Shown here piece after piece: positions 7,249 through 11,308 of a stretch of 11,308 nucleotides of DNA. The DNA is from Terana coerulea. Taxonomy: Eukaryota > Basidiomycota > Agaricomycetes > Polyporales > Phanerochaetaceae. The stretch's first letter is position 1. Every line of letters begins with the position of its first letter. The notes below the pieces were generated by a model. The model did not search any database. It was not told the origin of the DNA and worked only from the letters and a program-made list of their open reading frames with translations. The position numbers were made by a program, and so were the translations under genes. The DNA lies in the NCBI GenBank assembly GCA_024811115.1, contig JAKOGH010000019.1, forward strand, positions 1-11,308, in the 5' to 3' direction.

Positions 7249-9164
7249 TTATATCTCCTCTACAAACGTTTCGGATCGCACGGTGATGGTAATCCCACCC
7301 GTAGGTAGTCGAACCATTTCTACGTTGCCTCGATTTCCCGTGAAATAAGGAGCGTCCGGCTCGCTTTCTTCTTGTGATTGCCCCAGGGCTGTTCCTGTCT
7401 TCCGCAGATTCAAAATCATCCGTGTGCTCTACGGAGCAGATGAGCACGCCAAATCCGAAATCAGGACAACCTGAGTGTAACGCTCACTGCAATCGAGTAG
7501 GCTACAACGAGCCATCTGCAAGTATATCAGCCATGCACTGTGAGAGACGCAACTCCCTTACGGATAGGTGAATAGCGCCAGGGGCTCTTGATGAGGATGA
7601 ATGAGAGTGCGGTCGCAAGGGTGATTACTGAGAATATTCAGCCTTCCGACAAGAGAACTAGGAGGGGAAATGACATACTAAACATTCTAGAGGTTCAAGC
7701 TGCTGAGTGTACTAACAAAAAAGGACGAAACGTCACGTACAGCACGAAGAAGAACGTCCCATCCCAGACGAATATCTTGAGTACTGGCGATACGCCATGT
7801 CTGATGTCGATTCGGCCGTCGACAGTCACCATTTGGATGAATTTGTACAACGTCATGGTAACGCAGAGGACTAGAAGCACGCCCATTGAGTGCCAGAGTG
7901 TATTCGCAGAAGAACACATAGCTCACGCGAGATCAACAGAATGGCAGTCCTATCGCACCAGTGTAAAAATTTGAATCGATAGCAATCGGCATAAGCACTG
8001 ACCATGGTACCAGTGTGAGAAGCGTCTCAGAGCTGCCCACGCAGCCGGACCAAGCACGAATGGGGGAGGACGGGCCTTGCTGATGGCAGTAATCCAGAGG
8101 ACCGAGCACAGGGCTATCTGCGTTGACCCAAGAAGATTAGTGGAGTTGCGTAGTGCACATACTACAGAGCTCTTGCGTACCAGTTCTTGGACTATGTGGG
8201 AGGTTGTGAGCTTCAGCGATATTACCCTGAGTGTGGCCACATACTTGCCATTACTACAAACACAAAGATTTTGGCTGTGTGAAGGTTCAGTATACCTCGA
8301 TATGCACATAGTCCAAAGACGTACCTTTTCTACTCTGGTTGTACATCGCAATAATGCGTAGCCCAAGGATCACATCCATGATTGCGTTGGCAATTAAAAC
8401 CCCAAGGCTAGTGAATAATCGAGGCATCAGCTTTTCACTGGGACGATGCCTGGCGGGAGGTGCCTACGTGTCATATAGCCAACCCCAGACATGACACCTG
8501 GCAAATGTTAGTGCGCCCTTGTAATGCTGTGGCTGATACTGACTGCTGTAAAAGACGTGAGTTCTCACTCCCACTGTCCCAGCAGCATGATGAAGCGGAC
8601 GTACATGCTCGGTGAGTCCAGTTTTGGTTCCGACTGGGGCGGAAACCGTCAGCGTTTGTGTTAAAGAGTAGAAAGTATAGCACGAACAGCCGACCATGAC
8701 CCTGAGTGTGGCAGGTGGATGTCAGCGTAGTGGCAAACGAAGCGGGTCATTGACGCACGAAGACCATACGATGGGCTCGTATCGCATAACCAGGTACAGA
8801 ACCTTCGCAAGTGACCACGGTGCTCTGAGAAACGCCGTAAGCCTGTCGACTCCGCTGTATCTAGCTTGAGGTTGAATGGCCTCACCGCCAAATCAAGTTT
8901 ACCTGGTGCGAGTATAAGCGACTGAAAAGGCCGGTACTAGCTGCGAGGGGCAAAACGTAGGACACTCACCTCAAGCCCAAAGCTGAGCAAGCAGTCGTAC
9001 AGCAAAAAGCAGAGCGCGGCAGCTTGCAGACATAAATTAGTTCAACACGGACAACGAGGAGCACAGCTGGATGAGCACTGACTTTGCGAGTAGGTCGCTC
9101 TGCGCGCTTGATCTATATCCGCAAGAAGTATCAGCTTGGCAGCTTCTGGTGGCAGAGAGGCCAT
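7249..9164 (-). CDS. DUF6533-type multi-pass membrane protein, second family member
   Basis: The start ATG is at 9164-9162. Supported exons are 9164-9083, 9022-8970, a 17-nt exon 8902-8886, and one from 8824 to about 8766. They splice in phase to MASLPPEAAKLILLADIDQA, TAALCFLLYDCLLSFGLE, VNLIWRAPWSLAKVLYLVMR and YEPIVWSS, then GCSCYTFYSLTQTL: the DUF6533 domain. Further on come GVLIANAIMDVILGLRIIAM before a GTACGT donor (about 8325), MTLYKFIQMV with VWDGTFFF (about 7850-7755), and the 3' exons ending 7562, 7515-7488 and 7428-7249. These last three join in perfect phase to SPLALFTYPWLVVAYSIAST, RMILNLRK and a C-terminus ending GGITITVRSETFVEEI, with TAA at 7249-7251. Exon borders between about 8640-8440 and 8280-7900 are unclear, so a lesion there cannot be excluded. 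The tail is unlike that of the gene at 589-2290, so this is a different subfamily. Function unknown. Confidence 0.75.
8886..8902 (-). other. 17-nt micro-exon of the DUF6533 gene
   Basis: This exon encodes VNLIW plus two bases of an Arg codon. It sits between acceptor CACCAG (ending at 8903) and donor GTGAGG (starting at 8885). Including it restores the expected VNLIWRAPWSLAKV reading across two introns; leaving it out breaks the domain. Confidence 0.7.
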
Positions 9165-9278
9165 GACGGGCTCGCTTGAGTCTCAAGTGTCAAGCAAGGT
9201 GGTGGGGCACCACGACGGTGATGGCGACCTGTACGTTATGAGGTTCTCATATCTCCTTGTATTAGTCTGATCACATAC

Positions 9279-10035
9279 CTACGCGCATAGATTGGCTTCG
9301 TTGATATCAACACCCACTATATCATAGCTAACACAGGCGTGCCCGGCGAGGCCAAGTATCTCATTATCGTCTGTGTGCGAACAGAAAGGCGTGATTTTAG
9401 GTTTCTCGATGTGCTTAGCTAGGACGTATGACATACCCGTGAAATACTAGGATGGTACCCGTGTCATTCTGTCCATGACATATATCCAGGACGTCGCACG
9501 CGCCAGTATTGGGGCCAGGAGCCCCAGACACTGCGTCTGCTTCGCTAGGAAGGTTTAAGGTAGTAGGTGCAGGTTTGTGTAGCCGTAGAACAGCATAGCA
9601 ACTCGTACACCCGCCGAACTGTCCGGAACTGGTATGAGATGGCCCTCCTAGGCGTGAAACTTGATACATTTCAGTCCGGTTTGCCTGTCGCCATGATAAA
9701 TGCGAGCTAGCCTACTTACTTCCATTTACTACTGCGGTAGTTCTCACAGCGGAGGCTCACTGTGCCATGCTCCATGTGCTTCGCATCCAACGAGATGATA
9801 AAGTCCATCTCTTTGTTCGATGGAACTCAGATGTGGGCGATGTTCTCGCCTTCACGTGCCTAGAGAAGGGATTTTGAACGCAGATGGGAACCATGTGAAG
9901 CCAGCCTAGAACTTATATTTCAGTGGTGTCACCGGCAGACGGAGCATCTGCCATGTACAATGAAGCAATGACTTGGGCGAGGGCAAACACCCCTGCCAAA
10001 CAGGCAGGGAGGAAATCAGCGCGTTTGGAATCCAT
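9279..10035 (-). CDS. unrecognised multi-exon gene, possible secreted Cys-containing protein
   Basis: I do not recognise the family. A plausible start (10035-10033) gives MDSKRADFLPACLAGVFALA and then QVIASLYMADAPSAG, a hydrophobic segment with small residues after it, like a signal sequence. A later exon ending at 9720 reads EMDFIISLDAKHMEHGTVSL, RCENYRSSKW. A 91-nt intron (GTAAGT at 9719, ACCAG ending at 9629) joins in phase to GQFGGCTSCYAVLRLHKP, a Pro/Gly/Ser-rich linker, and ACDVLDICHGQNDTG. The last exon is ambiguous. One join leads to DDNEILGLAGHACVSYDIVG and a TAG at 9281-9279; the stronger donor GTATGT at about 9437 instead leads to a shorter end near 9317. Cysteines appear in pairs (CTSC, CDVLDIC). 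Exons between 9960 and 9810 are not resolved. It lies 115 bp upstream of the DUF6533 gene start, on the same strand. Confidence 0.4.
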
Positions 10036-11025
10036 CTTACAGCTGCAGAGTGCAAATGAGCTTTCACCGTGGCTGATTGCGAGCGAGCGAAGAGAGAGCA
10101 TATTCCTAAGGGGCTGAAAGCCGAACAAACAAAGCCAACGTGCCTTCACTTAGCGCCCATGCGTTTTGACATCGCTGGCGAATTGACAAACCTCCCAAAA
10201 CCGCGGTTAAATGTCTCCAATGCTCAACAAAGCCTACACCAATCGATAGGTATTGTATATCCGTGCATTTTTGTGTAACTTTTGTGAGGTTTTGTCACAG
10301 TGCGTGCACAATGTAGCCACTACAAGCCTGAGCCCTGCTAAAAAAGCTGCATTGATAGCTGCTGTTGTCTGCCGGCATGTTCCCCGAGCCTCGCTCTTGC
10401 CTGGCTCTTCACCTTACCGCAGTGCGGCACTACTTCCAACTTCGCACTTTCGCTGTCTTACGGTGCATCATAGCCTGGCAGCTCACTACTTGACCAATTT
10501 CTCTGATTTAGCAGCTCGCGAGCACATGGCGCGAACCGCGGAACTTACATGTTATATCTCTTCAGCTCAACAAGATGCAAGAGCACGGCGTCGGTAGTAC
10601 GAAGGTTCATCTGGGAGTAAGCGCATGACTGGTAGGCGTGTGACCGATGTAGACTTGCGACACTGTACAAGCACACTTAGTTCAACGGCACTCATGCATT
10701 TCGGTTCCCCACGAAGCAAAACACGTGGAATACGTACGCGGCATGTGTCTGCGACAGGGGCCACGAAACCTATGAGCATAGTCAGTGATCAACAAATTCA
10801 GCCTGGACCAGGTTTGCAGAGGCAGGCGTCGATGCGCCATCTACAGTAATGTTCTCCGAATATCGGCCACTCCCAATGCCGGAGATCCATAAGGGCTTCA
10901 CAACGTTCGGGCTGCCTTCAACCTATGTTCATGCAACGGAGTCAAGCGAGGGGCCGACGAGGGGCCGAACCTGCGTTGTCATGCATCACTTCAAGGCTGA
11001 GCCTACATTGGAGATATCTATCGCA
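10036..11025. other. about 1 kb with no clear gene
   Basis: Several open frames of 60-115 codons exist on the plus strand (for example 10253-10597 and 10849-11043) and one on the minus strand (10567-10779). None shows a family landmark, a signal or membrane segment, or convincing splice-linked continuation. The 10849-11043 frame runs across the duplication junction near 11026, and its stop lies in the duplicated block, which argues that it is not an old gene. Bases 10945-10970 hold a short tandem repeat of CGAGGGGC(CGA). Confidence 0.4.
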
Positions 11026-11308
11026 TACAGCAGTGTTAAATAGTGGTAGCCGCCAGGTCGTTGATAGGCACCCATATGAACAAATTCGACGCAAAGTTCA
11101 AGGCATACGCAAGCCAATCATCCATGGAACACCGACAGTCTTCACTGTCACCTCCAATTCATGTCGTATGGGCAACGTCAACCTAGTGCATAACGGGCTC
11201 AGCTCAAGCTCGACAGTATGGCCACTTACCAGCATCCTCCTGCACATTCGCGCAGTTTGTAGCCGCACGGTCACCCCGGGCCATAGCACCTTGCGCCGAC
11301 CGATGCTC
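11026..11308. repeat. segmental duplication, second copy of block B
   Basis: This block is homologous to 419-690 in the same orientation and reaches the window end. It carries an extra segment of about 24 bases near 11048-11071 that the first copy lacks. The homology includes coding sequence of the DUF6533 gene end and its 3' flank. Confidence 0.8.
11204..11308 (-). CDS. DUF6533-type membrane protein, C-terminal 34 residues (cut by window edge)
   Basis: Read on the minus strand from the window end, the frame gives 34 residues and stops at 11204-11206. It ends NVQEDAGKWPYCRA, which corresponds to EVQEETGKWPYHRA at the end of the gene at 589-2290. Upstream, GAMARGDRAAT aligns with DAMGDDHTAT. 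The frame is open, so this may be an intact paralogue whose body lies beyond the window. The acidic and hydrophilic tail is expected to face the cytosol. It is oriented like the other two DUF6533 genes here. Confidence 0.75.
   Translation of the reverse strand, partial: EHRSAQGAMARGDRAATNCANVQEDAGKWPYCRA

Noticed and set aside
8661..8891. 76-codon open frame on the minus strand
   Set aside because: It covers an intron (8885-8825) and reads the neighbouring exon out of frame; splicing through the 17-nt exon gives the recognisable DUF6533 reading.
9913..10149. Upstream extension of the orphan gene to an ATG at 10149
   Set aside because: The extra residues are Arg- and Leu-rich without landmarks and would bury the signal-like segment; the later ATG at 10035 suits it better, though this is not proven.
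10849..11043. 64-codon plus-strand open frame starting MFSEYRPLPMPEIHK
   Set aside because: It crosses the duplication boundary, its stop lies in the duplicated block, and the matching first copy has no corresponding coding frame.
1..11308. tRNA, rRNA, CRISPR array or bacterial-type operon
   Set aside because: No tRNA B-box in a foldable context, no regularly spaced repeats, and no ribosome-binding-site-linked frames; splice sites and protein families point to a fungal nuclear locus.

Overview
The window looks like nuclear DNA of a filamentous basidiomycete, most likely an Agaricomycete. The genes are split by many short introns of about 50-85 nt with GT...AG ends. The recognisable families are typical of mushroom and wood-decay genomes: a berberine-bridge-type FAD-linked oxidase, a GMC oxidoreductase, and DUF6533-type multi-pass membrane proteins. 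I see no bacterial operon structure, rRNA, tRNA or CRISPR array. The species cannot be fixed from sequence alone.

Layout, left to right. Bases 2-373 (+) are the intact C-terminal end of an FAD-linked oxidase cut by the window edge. It converges on a DUF6533-type membrane protein gene (589-2290, -), for which a ten-exon model of about 367 residues can be built with agreeing phases. Bases 2291-3039 hold no clear gene. Bases 3040-4408 are bounded by 45-bp imperfect terminal inverted repeats and look like a non-autonomous DNA transposon. Just outside its right end lies a 441-bp element (4423-4863) with perfect 39-bp inverted repeats and a perfect 8-bp target duplication, that is, a hAT-like MITE. 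Bases 4872-5476 contain unassigned coding-like scraps. Bases 5477 to about 6600 (+) are a GMC oxidoreductase pseudogene with several stops and frameshifts. It runs into a second, broken copy of the FAD-linked oxidase C-terminus (6648-7020, +).

Bases 7055-11025 are absent from the first copy of this neighbourhood. They hold a second DUF6533-type gene (7249-9164, -), an unrecognised multi-exon gene with a possible signal sequence (about 9279-10035, -), and about 1 kb without a clear gene. Homology to the first copy resumes at about 11026 and runs to the window end, where the last 34 codons of a third DUF6533-type gene (11204-11308, -) match the end of the first one.

The main structure is therefore a diverged segmental duplication of a convergent pair (FAD-linked oxidase, then DUF6533 gene). 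In the second copy the oxidase has decayed and about 4 kb with two other minus-strand genes lies between the partners. With the two transposon-like elements, this is a gene-turnover region of a fungal genome. It does not show a single cooperating pathway.
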